A stretch of DNA of 64,000 nucleotides from RGIG3002 sp964449325 (GCA_964449325.1 CAYUYJ010000002.1:205460-269459), one strand, 5' to 3'. Shown: positions 36,124-44,724, counted from the stretch's first letter. Numbers and translations are program-made. The notes: generated from the sequence alone by a model not told the origin.

Positions 36124-37263
36124 ATGGGAAAAAAGAGAATTCTTCGTTTTTTTCTGACAGGAATTTTTATACTCTTGCTGACAGGTTGTGGTACAAAGGT
36201 ACAAGATGAAGAGAAAACGACGGTTGTCAGTCCGGAACATGAGGAGCAAAGTGTAGTGCAGAAAGAAACGGAGCAGAAAGATACAGAGGATAAAAAGAAG
36301 GCTGAGACGGCTGTGAAAGAAAAGGAAACGGTCGCTGGCAGTGTAGAAAAAAGTGATACTGTTACTTACAGTGTATGGAATGCTTATTGGAATTTGGAGG
36401 GTGCTGAAGAACAGATAGAAGAATTGGAAAAACAGATACAAAATATCAACTATTTTGCTGCCTATTTCGATAAGAATGATAACGCCTTTATTCCTGAGGC
36501 TACAGCAGAGTTTTATGACCGTACAAAGGAAAACTATAAGAATCGGGGCTGGCAACTTTATCTGACAGTAGTAAATGACCAGATTCTCGCAGATGGCTCT
36601 TCAGCCTTAAAGAGTACGGAACTGTTGTGTCGCCTGCTTTCTTCCGAAACTGCTTATCAGGCACATGCGGAGGAACTGCTTGCTCTTGCTTTGCAGAACG
36701 GTTATGACGGATTGGAAATTGACTATGAAAATCTGCGGAAAGATGAGAAACTCTGGGAACATTTTATGCCCTTTGTTTCTTATCTTTATGACAGATGCAG
36801 GGAAGAAGGCTTAAAGCTGCGTGTAGTAATTGAAACCAACATAGAAGCAGAGAAGATTGCATGGGTGGAAGGTCCGGTCTATACGGTAATGTGCTATAAT
36901 TTGTACGGCAGTCACAGCGGACCGGGGCCGAAAGCGGATAAAGCTTTTCTTACAGAGGTGATGCAGAAAATGCAGTATGTACCGGGAAAGGTGGACTATG
37001 CTCTTGCAAACGGCGGCTTTGACTGGAGTGAGGACGGAACGGTTACAGGACTTACTACAGCGAAGGCAGAGCAGTTGCTTTTCGATACACAGGCAGTGGC
37101 AGAACGGGATGACGGAAGCGGTGCACGATATTTCTCCTATGCGGATGCAGAAGGAAAAGTGCATCAGGTCTGGTATGCGGATGAAGAAACTATGGAAACA
37201 TGGATGACATGGCTTGCCGAAGGCGGAAACAAACAGTTTTCCATATGGCGTGTCGGTGAATAG
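36124..37263 (+). CDS. GH18-like glycoside hydrolase lipoprotein
   Basis: A 379-residue lipoprotein with lipobox LLTGC (Cys 22). A Lys/Glu-rich linker (about 28-75) leads to a barrel-type domain containing YDGLEIDYENL near residues 195-205. This matches the GH18 DxxDxDxE active site, with the final Glu as the acid. MCYNLYGSHSGPGP and the C-terminal FSIWRVGE also fit GH18. GH18 enzymes cut beta-GlcNAc polymers, so it may trim or release the glycan made by the preceding synthase. It starts 24 bases after the upstream gene with an AAGGAG site. Confidence 0.85.
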   Translation: MGKKRILRFFLTGIFILLLTGCGTKVQDEEKTTVVSPEHEEQSVVQKETEQKDTEDKKKAETAVKEKETVAGSVEKSDTVTYSVWNAYWNLEGAEEQIEELEKQIQNINYFAAYFDKNDNAFIPEATAEFYDRTKENYKNRGWQLYLTVVNDQILADGSSALKSTELLCRLLSSETAYQAHAEELLALALQNGYDGLEIDYENLRKDEKLWEHFMPFVSYLYDRCREEGLKLRVVIETNIEAEKIAWVEGPVYTVMCYNLYGSHSGPGPKADKAFLTEVMQKMQYVPGKVDYALANGGFDWSEDGTVTGLTTAKAEQLLFDTQAVAERDDGSGARYFSYADAEGKVHQVWYADEETMETWMTWLAEGGNKQFSIWRVGE

Positions 37264-37273
37264 GAGAAAAGAA

Positions 37274-37564
37274 ATGAGAATATTTTTAGATGATATCCGT
37301 TCCTGTCCGGATCGATTTACTCCGGCAAGGAGCTATGAAGAATTTACAAGAATGGCATTACAGAATAAAGGAAACATAGAAGAAATTTCTTTGGATTTTG
37401 ACCTTGGAGAGATGCATAACGGGTTGGATGCCTGCAAATTTTTACTTCAGAATGGGATTTTGCCGCCGAAAATAGTGATTCATTCTACACATTGTCATGC
37501 GGAAAAGATGTATCAGTTTTTGATAACACGTGTGCCGGAGAACGTAAAGGTAGAACGTAGATAA
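37274..37564 (+). CDS. Cyclic-phosphate-processing receiver-like (cREC) protein
   Basis: A stand-alone 96-residue domain with MRIFLDDIRSCPD at the N-terminus, EISLDFDLGE in the middle and IVIHSTHCHAE near the end. These match the predicted cyclic-phosphate-processing receiver family, a receiver-like fold with different active-site residues. The conserved LDDxR and LDxDLG acidic pairs are present. Start ATG 37274 has AGGAG seven bases upstream and lies 10 bases after the GH18 gene, so the two are probably co-transcribed. The link to polysaccharide synthesis is unclear. Biochemical role is predicted only. Confidence 0.78.
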   Translation: MRIFLDDIRSCPDRFTPARSYEEFTRMALQNKGNIEEISLDFDLGEMHNGLDACKFLLQNGILPPKIVIHSTHCHAEKMYQFLITRVPENVKVERR

Positions 37565-37685
37565 AGAGATTTTTTAAGTAATATTTACTAAAAATAACAA
37601 AAAAATTTAGGAAAAAGAGCAATTCTGTATTACGTGAAAAATGTTATAATATAGATATATATGCTAAAGATGGGAGATTGGTGAT

Positions 37686-38459
37686 ATGGAAATCAGGGAA
37701 TTTGCGGATATGCAGAAATTTGAAGAGATTATGTCTAACTGGGCTACGGCAACCGGACTTGCTACTGTAGCAGTTGGAATGGATGGAAAGTATATTTCGC
37801 AGTGTTATAACTTTACGGATTTTTGTATTAAATTAACTAGGGGAAGTAAAGAAGGCTGTGCCAGATGTGAGAAATGTGACAGAGAAGGTCACGGCGTTTA
37901 CAATTGCCATGCCGGTCTTGTTGATTTTGGAATTGATTTGGAATTAAACGGAGAAAAGGTTGGTTCTGTTATCGGAGGACAGGTACTTCCGGAAAGCCCT
38001 GATGAAGAAAAATTCAGACAGGTTGCAAGGGAAATCGGCGTTGATGAAGAAGAGTACATTCGGGCACTGCGTAAAGTAAATGTTCGTTCGGAAGCGACAA
38101 TTAAAGCTTCGGCTGAGTTGCTTGGTCAGGTTTTGAATAATTACATAAATGCAGAGTATGCGAGAAAAGTAAACGGAACAATTATTGACAAGCTTACTAC
38201 CGGTGTGGACAAGACAAACGAGCTTGTAGAGGAGATTAAACAGAAAACCGGAGAACTGCGTTCCATTCAGGGTAAACAGAAGATTCTTGCTTTGAATGCC
38301 AGCATAGAAGCAGCCAGAGCCGGAGAAATGGGAGCAGGATTTGCGGTTGTTGCCGGTGAAGTAGGAAAGCTTTCCGAAAAGTGTTCAGATGTAAATCGGG
38401 ATATTGAAGAGATTGTGACGAATATTGCGGAAGTGGTTTCTTCTATGAAAAAAGCATAA
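37686..38459 (+). CDS. Soluble PocR-type sensor with chemoreceptor signalling hairpin
   Basis: A 257-residue cytoplasmic protein without membrane helices. Residues about 5-160 are a PocR-type ligand domain with a cysteine cluster (CARCEKCDREG, then CHAG) and GSVIGGQVLP. Residues about 165-257 form a very short methyl-accepting receptor hairpin whose tip is ILALNASIEAARAGE followed by GAGFAVVAGEVGKLSEK, which contacts CheA and CheW. PocR domains bind small organic ligands (1,2-propanediol in the type case) or redox/metal cofactors. It has no adaptation helices, so it may be a fixed-output receptor or signal to something other than flagella. A TATAAT lies upstream near 37645. Confidence 0.87.
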   Translation: MEIREFADMQKFEEIMSNWATATGLATVAVGMDGKYISQCYNFTDFCIKLTRGSKEGCARCEKCDREGHGVYNCHAGLVDFGIDLELNGEKVGSVIGGQVLPESPDEEKFRQVAREIGVDEEEYIRALRKVNVRSEATIKASAELLGQVLNNYINAEYARKVNGTIIDKLTTGVDKTNELVEEIKQKTGELRSIQGKQKILALNASIEAARAGEMGAGFAVVAGEVGKLSEKCSDVNRDIEEIVTNIAEVVSSMKKA

Positions 38460-38464
38460 ATTCA

Positions 38465-38493
38465 TTGACTTTTACAAAAACGGATATTATACT
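38465..38493 (+). promoter_or_regulatory. Promoter of DEAD-box helicase gene
   Basis: TTGACT (38465-38470), 17 bases, TATACT (38488-38493). Confidence 0.75.
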
Positions 38494-38511
38494 ATTGAGG
38501 TATCGGGTTTG

Positions 38512-38547
38512 AAGGACACACCTAAGAACAGGTGATGTCCTTTTCTT
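38512..38547 (+). terminator. Attenuator-like hairpin in the helicase leader
   Basis: AAGGACACACCT (38512-38523) pairs with AGGTG (38530-38534) and TGTCCTT (38536-38542), leaving one bulged A, followed by TTTTCTT. It begins about a dozen bases after the expected transcription start, so it lies in the 5' leader of the helicase mRNA. Confidence 0.7.
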
Positions 38548-38582
38548 GTGTGAATAAGGAACAGGAAAAAGAAAGGATTAGA

Positions 38583-40145
38583 ATGGAATCAATCAGTTAT
38601 AAAGAATCAAACATTGACGAGAGAATCATCCGTGCGGTAGAGGAAATGGGCTTTGAAACGATGACCCCTATTCAACAGCAGGCGATTCCTTGCTTTCTGG
38701 AGGGAAAAGATATTATCGGACAGGCGCAGACCGGAACGGGAAAAACGGCAGCATTCGGGATTCCAGTGCTCATGAGTGTTGATCCCAAGGTGCGTTCCCT
38801 GCAGGCATTGGTTTTGTGCCCTACAAGAGAACTGGCAATTCAGGCTGCGGAGGAGATGCGGAAATTTGCCAAATATATGCATGGAGTAAAAATTCTTCCT
38901 ATATATGGTGGACAGGATATCGGAAGACAGATTCGTGCTTTAAAGAGTGAAGTGCAGATTGTAGTAGGAACTCCGGGACGTGTGATGGATCATATGCGCA
39001 GACATACACTGAAACTGGAACAGTTGAAAATGATTGTGCTGGATGAAGCGGATGAAATGTTGAATATGGGATTTCGTGAAGATATTGAGACAATTTTAAA
39101 GGAAACTCCCAAAGAACGTCAGACCGCACTTTTTTCCGCAACCATGCCGAAAGCAATTCTGGACATTACCCACGCTTATCAAAAACCGGATGCAGTGCAT
39201 GTAAAAGTGACACAAAAAGAAGTAACGGTGCCGCTTATTTCTCAGTATTACTATCAGCTTCAAAGTAAACAGAAGGAAGAAGTGTTGAGCCGGCTTTTGG
39301 ATTACTATAATCCGAAGCGCACACTAATTTTCTGTAATACAAAGAGGATGGTAGACCAGCTTGCGGAAAGCTTGAAAGCAAGAGGCTATAATGCGGAAGG
39401 ACTTCATGGGGATTTGTCCCAGAATCAGAGAGATACGGTTATGAATCTGTTCCGTGGGGGCAGGGCTGATATTCTCATTGCAACAGATGTAGCTGCAAGA
39501 GGAATTGACGTAGATGATGTAGAAGCTGTATTTAATTTTGATGTGCCGGAGGATATAGAATATTATGTGCATCGTATCGGAAGAACCGGACGGGCAGGAA
39601 GAACCGGACGTTCCTTTACCTTTGTGGTAGGCAGGGAAATATATAAGCTTCGGGAAATTGAAAGAACCTGTAAAACCAAAATTAAGGAAAGAAATGTACC
39701 TTCCGCTGCCGAAATTACGGCAGTAAAAGCGGACAAAATTTTGAATGAAGCACTGGAGGTTGCAGAAAATCAAAATCTGGATAAGATGACTGCAATCATT
39801 GATGAGAAGCTTGAAACAGCCGGAATTACGGCAACAGAACTTGCGGCAGCGTTTTTAAAACTTGGCATGGGTGAAGAACTGAAAGATATTAAGCTTGAAA
39901 AATTTGTTCCCCGCAGATACGGCGAAGGAAGAAACGGAAGAGACAAAGGATTTGACAGGCAAGGCGGCAGACACGGCAGAAGCGGAAGAGCCTATCCCGG
40001 GGAGAAAAAAGAGCACGGCAGTTATGCGGAAGGCAAAAAAAGACGTTTCGACAGAAAAGAAGTGCAGAATAAAAATTATCAGAGTCGAAAAGCAGCCGGA
40101 TTAAAGAGAAGCGGAAGAAAAGAGAAAAAAGGGGAAGCTGTATAA
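38583..40145 (+). CDS. DEAD-box RNA helicase (CshA/DeaD type)
   Basis: An ATP-dependent RNA helicase of 520 residues used in ribosome assembly, mRNA decay and cold adaptation. All motifs are present: Q motif MTPIQQQAIP, AQTGTGKT, PTRELA, DEAD, SAT and HRIGRTGRAGRTGR. A C-terminal domain follows, then a 70-residue basic tail rich in Arg/Gly/Lys (RRYGEGRNGRDKG...), typical of CshA-like RNA-binding tails. Start ATG 38583 (MESISYKESNIDE) has AAAGGA upstream; the longer frame from 38532 runs through the leader hairpin. It is probably regulated by the leader hairpin at 38512-38547. Confidence 0.94.
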   Translation: MESISYKESNIDERIIRAVEEMGFETMTPIQQQAIPCFLEGKDIIGQAQTGTGKTAAFGIPVLMSVDPKVRSLQALVLCPTRELAIQAAEEMRKFAKYMHGVKILPIYGGQDIGRQIRALKSEVQIVVGTPGRVMDHMRRHTLKLEQLKMIVLDEADEMLNMGFREDIETILKETPKERQTALFSATMPKAILDITHAYQKPDAVHVKVTQKEVTVPLISQYYYQLQSKQKEEVLSRLLDYYNPKRTLIFCNTKRMVDQLAESLKARGYNAEGLHGDLSQNQRDTVMNLFRGGRADILIATDVAARGIDVDDVEAVFNFDVPEDIEYYVHRIGRTGRAGRTGRSFTFVVGREIYKLREIERTCKTKIKERNVPSAAEITAVKADKILNEALEVAENQNLDKMTAIIDEKLETAGITATELAAAFLKLGMGEELKDIKLEKFVPRRYGEGRNGRDKGFDRQGGRHGRSGRAYPGEKKEHGSYAEGKKRRFDRKEVQNKNYQSRKAAGLKRSGRKEKKGEAV

Positions 40146-40224
40146 AAAGGTTTTCCTTAATGGTTAAGTGAAATAAGCAATGATGTATGAACCAAAAGGG
40201 TTAAGCAAATTGGGAGGATTGCAG

Positions 40225-40881
40225 TTGAAGAACGGGAAATGTATTGTAATCTGTGCCGGAGATTTTACGCCGGTAGAAATTAGGAAACAGGACGACGATT
40301 TCGTGATTGCGGTGGATGGCGGTTATTTATACAGCAAAGTGGCAGAAATCGCCCCGGATTTGATTGTGGGTGACTTTGATTCGGTGGGAGCGGCAGAAGC
40401 GGAAGAACTATCCTTTATGAAAATGACGGATGCAGATCGGATTGTTGAATTGAATCCGTGTAAGGATGATACCGACACATTGGCAGCACTGCGCATTGGC
40501 CTTAAGAGAGGGTATCGGAACTTTCATATTTACGGTGCTATGGGTGGAAGACTGGAGCATACCATCGCCAATATTCAGTGTCTGCATTTTTTGAAAAATC
40601 ATGGTGCAAAAGGCTATATTTTAGATGCCGATTGTATGATGACATTGATTCAGAATGAAACGGTGCAATTTCAGAAAAATATGGAAGGCTATTTATCGTT
40701 ATTTTCCCTAAATAAAAAGGCAAGAGGAGTAACGATAAAGAATATGAAATATCCGCTTGATAAAGCAGAGCTTACCAATGATTTCCCGATTGGAATCAGT
40801 AATGAATTTATTGGTGAAGCGGGGGAAGTAACGGTAGAGGACGGCACCCTGCTTGCCATTATCCGCTGGTCGGAAGAATAG
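40225..40881 (+). CDS. thiN: Thiamine pyrophosphokinase
   Basis: Transfers pyrophosphate from ATP to thiamine to give thiamine diphosphate, about 218 residues. Motifs are CIVICAGDF at the N-terminus, AVDGG, DLIVGDFDSV, the Asp-rich CKDDTDTLAAL and GAMGGRLEHTIANIQ. I place the start at TTG 40225 (MKNGKCIVICAGD) because GGGAGG ends seven bases before it. The earlier ATGs at 40180 and 40183 have no ribosome site. It ends at a strong hairpin shared with the convergent ABC gene. Confidence 0.9.
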   Translation: MKNGKCIVICAGDFTPVEIRKQDDDFVIAVDGGYLYSKVAEIAPDLIVGDFDSVGAAEAEELSFMKMTDADRIVELNPCKDDTDTLAALRIGLKRGYRNFHIYGAMGGRLEHTIANIQCLHFLKNHGAKGYILDADCMMTLIQNETVQFQKNMEGYLSLFSLNKKARGVTIKNMKYPLDKAELTNDFPIGISNEFIGEAGEVTVEDGTLLAIIRWSEE

Positions 40882-40892
40882 AAAAATGCCCT

Positions 40893-40962
40893 GCATAATT
40901 GTCTGCTCCCTACAACAATTGTGCATAAAAAAGTGTCGCCAAACGGCGACACTTTTTTATGC
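40893..40962. terminator. Bidirectional terminator between thiN and the ABC exporter
   Basis: A perfect 18-bp stem, GCATAAAAAAGTGTCGCC (40923-40940) with GGCGACACTTTTTTATGC (40945-40962), forms a terminator on either strand because its flanks are A- and T-runs. A second hairpin, GCATAATTGT (40893-40902) with ACAATTGTGC (40915-40924), shares two bases with it. Confidence 0.9.
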
Positions 40963-42729
40963 GCTCCACTGTGCCATGTATAAGTTGTAATAGGCACCTT
41001 TCTTTTCCAATAGTTCTTTTGAGGTTCCTTCTTCAATGATGGTTCCTTTATCCACCACAAAAATGCGGTCGGCTTTTTGAATTGTAGAGAGTCTGTGGGC
41101 GATGACAAAAGAAGTACGTCCTTTTAACAGATTCTCAATACCCGATTGTACCAACAGTTCGGTTTTCGTATCAATACTGGAGGTAGCTTCATCCAAAATC
41201 AGGATTTTCGGCATGGACACCATTGTTCTCGCAAAAGCAATCAACTGTTTCTGACCAATGGAAAGGCCGCCGCCTCGTTCGGAAAGTTCTGTATCGTAGC
41301 CTTTTTCCAGCTTCATAATAAAATCATGAGCATTTACTGCTTTAGCAGCTGTAATGATTTCTTCATCGGTGGCATCCAGCTTCCCGTAACGGATATTTTC
41401 TTTGATGGTACCGGAAAACAGGAAGTTATCCTGTGTCATAATACCCATCTGTTTCCGAAGGCTTTCAATAGACACCTTCTTCACGTCATGCCCGTCAATT
41501 TTAACGGTACCGGACTGCACATCATAAAATCGGCTGATTAAATTTACAATTGTTGTTTTCCCGGCACCGGTAGGTCCTACCAAAGCAATGGTTTCACCGG
41601 GTTTAATCTGAAAACTGACATTTTCCAAAACCTTTGTGTTTTCGTCATAGGAGAAAGACACATTATCAAAAGTGACTTCACCTGTAATTTCCGGCATTTC
41701 GGTCACGTCGGAAGCATCGTTGATTTCCGGTTTTGTATCCAAAACTTCAAAAATTCGTTCCGCACCGGCAATGTTCGTAATAATCTGGTTGTAAAAGTTA
41801 CTTAAGTTGTTAATCGGCTGCCAGAACATACCGAGGTAGGAACTGAAAGCAATGAACGTTCCCAAAGGAACCTTGTCCGTACCTAAGATGATAATTCCGG
41901 TAAAGTACAGACAGATGCATCCAAGTCCCCAGTTAAAGTCAATGACGGAACCGAACGCATCACTTAAGCGTACTGCTTTCAGAAAAGAACCACGGTGCTC
42001 ATTCAGCAGTTCGTCAAAGGTTTCTTCTGTTTCTTCTTCGGCGGTAAAGCTTTGAATAATCCGCATACCTGACATATCCTCATGGAGAAATGCGTTCAGG
42101 TTGGAAGATTTCTTCCGAAAAGTCTGCCATTTCGGGTGAGCATGAGTTTCAATAAAAATCATGCCGAATGCCATAATCGGAATGCTTATCAAAGAAGCCA
42201 GCGCAAGAGTAGGGTTCTTCACAAACATAATAGCAACGACGGCAATAATTGTGAACAAGTCAGGAAGCAGCGTAGTTACGCAGTTCCCTAAAACGTCCTT
42301 TAAGGAATTGATGTCTCCGATAATACGGGACAGAATTTTTCCGGTAGGACGACTGTCAAAAAAATGAAAGTCCAAAGTCTGAATATGGGTATATAACTCC
42401 TGTCGAATGGTAACCAAAATGTTGTTGCAGACTTTCGCCATCACATACATACGAATTTTAATTGCAAAAACGACAAGAAGGTTTATGACAAGAGCAATGC
42501 CCAACAGTTTAAACAGTCCTACATAGTCTGCAACTGCAATGTGGTCGTCAATAGCCGATTCCATAATCAGCGGATTGACAAGACTGACACAAAGACAGAA
42601 GAGCATAATAGCAAGGACACCGATAATTTCTTTTTTATATCCGAGCAGATAGCGAAACAGGCGAAGAAGTGTTTCGCGCTTGTTTTTTTCCACATGCTGC
42701 TCATCATCTTTAAATGAGTTAATAGGCAT
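40957..42729 (-). CDS. Heterodimeric ABC multidrug-type exporter, BmrD-like half
   Basis: A 590-residue exporter half: membrane domain (about six helices) then ATPase with Walker A VGPTGAGKTT, Walker B LILDEATSSID with catalytic Glu, and switch His in IAHRLSTI. The signature is LSIGQ, not LSGGQ. The partner gene has the consensus signature but Asp in place of the catalytic Glu. Together they give one active and one degenerate ATP site, as in BmrCD and TM287/288. It starts three bases after the partner, with GGAGG upstream. Like those relatives it probably exports hydrophobic drugs. Expression is likely controlled by the leader at 44515-44797. Confidence 0.94.
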   Translation of the reverse strand: MPINSFKDDEQHVEKNKRETLLRLFRYLLGYKKEIIGVLAIMLFCLCVSLVNPLIMESAIDDHIAVADYVGLFKLLGIALVINLLVVFAIKIRMYVMAKVCNNILVTIRQELYTHIQTLDFHFFDSRPTGKILSRIIGDINSLKDVLGNCVTTLLPDLFTIIAVVAIMFVKNPTLALASLISIPIMAFGMIFIETHAHPKWQTFRKKSSNLNAFLHEDMSGMRIIQSFTAEEETEETFDELLNEHRGSFLKAVRLSDAFGSVIDFNWGLGCICLYFTGIIILGTDKVPLGTFIAFSSYLGMFWQPINNLSNFYNQIITNIAGAERIFEVLDTKPEINDASDVTEMPEITGEVTFDNVSFSYDENTKVLENVSFQIKPGETIALVGPTGAGKTTIVNLISRFYDVQSGTVKIDGHDVKKVSIESLRKQMGIMTQDNFLFSGTIKENIRYGKLDATDEEIITAAKAVNAHDFIMKLEKGYDTELSERGGGLSIGQKQLIAFARTMVSMPKILILDEATSSIDTKTELLVQSGIENLLKGRTSFVIAHRLSTIQKADRIFVVDKGTIIEEGTSKELLEKKGAYYNLYMAQWSA

Positions 42730-42732
42730 AAA

Positions 42733-44466
42733 TTACGCCTCCTTTCCAAGCAGATATTCTCCATATTGGGAGAGATATGTTTCATAGTAGAGCCCTTTTC
42801 TTTCAAGAAGCTGTTCATGGGTTCCTTTTTCGGCAATCTTTCCACCATCCAGAACGAGGATTTCGTCGGCATTTTTAACCGAGCTGATACGATGTGCAAT
42901 AATAATTTTTGTTGTATCTTTCAATTCGTTCAGCGTCTGTTGGATAGAATGTTCGGTTTCCATATCCAGTGCCGAAGTAGAATCATCCAGTACAAGAATC
43001 GGATTTTTCTTGGCGAGGGCACGGGCAATGCTGATACGTTGTTTTTGTCCGCCGGAAAGGCCTACACCGCGCTCTCCGATAACCGTTTCGTATTGCTTCT
43101 CCATCCGTTCAATAAACTCACTTGCCTGTGCATCACGGGAGGAAGTTCTGACCACGGAGTTGTCAACGGATTCCCGTTTGCCCAACTTAATATTTTCCGT
43201 AATCGTATCGGAAAATAAGAAGACATCCTGCATTACTAAAGAGATATTGCTTCGTATTTGCTTTAAGGATAATTCCTTCACATTTACATCATCCAGATAA
43301 ATGGCTCCATCCGTTGTATCGTAGAGCCGTTGTAAAAGATGTACGATGGAAGTCTTTCCGGCACCGGTGGCACCCATAATTCCCAACGTTTTTCCCGGTT
43401 CGATGCAAAAGCTGATATCGCTTAAGATTTCATGCATATCGGCTTTGTGGAAGCCCACATGGGAAAATTCAATTTTGCCCTGTACCCGATCCAAGATAAC
43501 AGGCTGTTCAGGTTCGGTAATGCTTGGTGTCTGTGCATAAATTTTCTTAAGCTTCTTATTGGAAGCAACAGCAGAAGAGAGGCTGTTTGTAAGCCAGCCA
43601 AGCATTTCCATCGGCCATACGATATTGGAAGAGTACTCTACAAAAGCAGTTAACTCACCCAGCGTCAGGGATTTTTCGATAACAAAATAGCCGCCCAGCA
43701 ATAAAGTAATCAGAGGCAGTACCTTGGTAATAACCGAGAAATACGGATTGTATTTTACGAATACTTTGGACTGCTTCATATTCAGCTCATAATATTTCTG
43801 ATTATGCTGTAAAAATTTTTTAATTTCATATTTTTCTCTTGCAAATGCCTTTACGGTACGGACACCGGCAAGATTTTCTTCGGCAACGGTATTTAATACC
43901 GCATTTTCTTCACTGATTTCTTCGTATACAGAACCCAGCTTTTTCTCCATTAAAACGGCAATCATACCGCAGACAATCATAGCAATTGTAGGGATAATGG
44001 CAAGACGCCAGTCTAAGTTGTACATAAAATATAAAATAATCAGAGTATGTACAACCACTTCCATAATCAACATACCTACAAAGCCGACAGCATCCCAGAT
44101 GCGGTCGATATCGTCCTTAATTCGTGCCATCAGTTCACCGGTGTTGGTGCGGTCAAAGAAATCTGCACTTAAGTTCTGAACATGGTGAAATAAATCCTTC
44201 CGCATTTTGCCTGAAATGGAAGAAGCACCATAATCAAACAAATATTCCTTTGTATATTGGAAGATACATCTTCCTGTACCGATACAGAAAATCCCAAGCA
44301 AAAGGAATTTCAATTTTTCGGTTTCGCCGCCTACAATGACCTCATCTACAATCCGTTTGGTAAGCTGTGGAGCATAGAGATCCAAGGAGACAGCAATCAG
44401 CATGGAAAGCACGGCAAAAAGATAAACGAATTTGTGTTCCCAAAGATAACTTGATATTTTTTTCAT
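42733..44466 (-). CDS. Heterodimeric ABC multidrug-type exporter, BmrC-like half
   Basis: A 577-residue exporter half starting MKKISSYLWEHKFVYLF. Membrane domain, then ATPase: Walker A MGATGAGKTS, consensus signature LSGGQKQR, Walker B VLDDSTSALD with Asp replacing the catalytic Glu, and switch His in IIAHRISS. The Glu-to-Asp change marks the degenerate site of a heterodimer. Start ATG at 44466 has an AGGGGGA site on the minus strand. The frame is open upstream to 44577, but that stretch contains the terminator. It is the first structural gene of the attenuated operon. Confidence 0.94.
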   Translation of the reverse strand: MKKISSYLWEHKFVYLFAVLSMLIAVSLDLYAPQLTKRIVDEVIVGGETEKLKFLLLGIFCIGTGRCIFQYTKEYLFDYGASSISGKMRKDLFHHVQNLSADFFDRTNTGELMARIKDDIDRIWDAVGFVGMLIMEVVVHTLIILYFMYNLDWRLAIIPTIAMIVCGMIAVLMEKKLGSVYEEISEENAVLNTVAEENLAGVRTVKAFAREKYEIKKFLQHNQKYYELNMKQSKVFVKYNPYFSVITKVLPLITLLLGGYFVIEKSLTLGELTAFVEYSSNIVWPMEMLGWLTNSLSSAVASNKKLKKIYAQTPSITEPEQPVILDRVQGKIEFSHVGFHKADMHEILSDISFCIEPGKTLGIMGATGAGKTSIVHLLQRLYDTTDGAIYLDDVNVKELSLKQIRSNISLVMQDVFLFSDTITENIKLGKRESVDNSVVRTSSRDAQASEFIERMEKQYETVIGERGVGLSGGQKQRISIARALAKKNPILVLDDSTSALDMETEHSIQQTLNELKDTTKIIIAHRISSVKNADEILVLDGGKIAEKGTHEQLLERKGLYYETYLSQYGEYLLGKEA

Positions 44467-44514
44467 GTTTTGTTTCCCCCTTAATGTAATGTAATCTGTG
44501 CTATTTGTACGCAC

Positions 44515-44544
44515 AAAAAAAGCCGTGGTAAAATTACCACGACT
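44515..44544 (-). terminator. Attenuator terminator upstream of the BmrC-like gene
   Basis: On the minus strand an 8-bp stem (44541-44534 with 44531-44524, CGTGGTAA/TTACCACG, two-base loop), extendable by two more pairs past one mismatch, is followed by a seven-base T-run. It lies between the leader ORF and the ABC genes. Bases 44538-44528 can instead pair with the leader segment 44666-44656. Confidence 0.85.
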
Positions 44545-44604
44545 CAAAGCTTTCACTGCAAGATACGAATCTTCCAAAGCAATTTCGCTAACTGAGCGAT
44601 ACGA

Positions 44605-44724
44605 TTATCCTTCGGATGAAAAAATAACGGAAGGATAATGAATAAAAGTTCCAGAGGTAATTTTACTTGATAAACTATTTTGCTTATTAAATTTCTTGTT
44701 AAAATGTAACGCTAAGTTAATCAT
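44605..44724 (-). CDS. Leader peptide of the ABC exporter operon (BmrB-like role)
   Basis: A 39-codon ORF starting MINLALHFNKKF and ending FSSEG, with a near-perfect AAAGGAGG six to seven bases before its ATG. It is too short and too structured to be a usual enzyme. Its own codons 20-23 hold a segment (44656-44666) complementary over 11 bases to the terminator stem downstream. Its last codons and stop form one arm of another 10-bp hairpin (44604-44613 with 44630-44639). This is the layout of a ribosome-controlled attenuator, as in bmrB-bmrCD. I see no similarity I can vouch for to the Bacillus BmrB sequence itself. Confidence 0.75.
   Translation of the reverse strand: MINLALHFNKKFNKQNSLSSKITSGTFIHYPSVIFSSEG

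Noticed and set aside
44467..44577. 37-residue N-terminal extension of the BmrC-like protein
   Set aside because: It covers the attenuator terminator. The ATG at 44466 has a ribosome site and the expected N-terminus.
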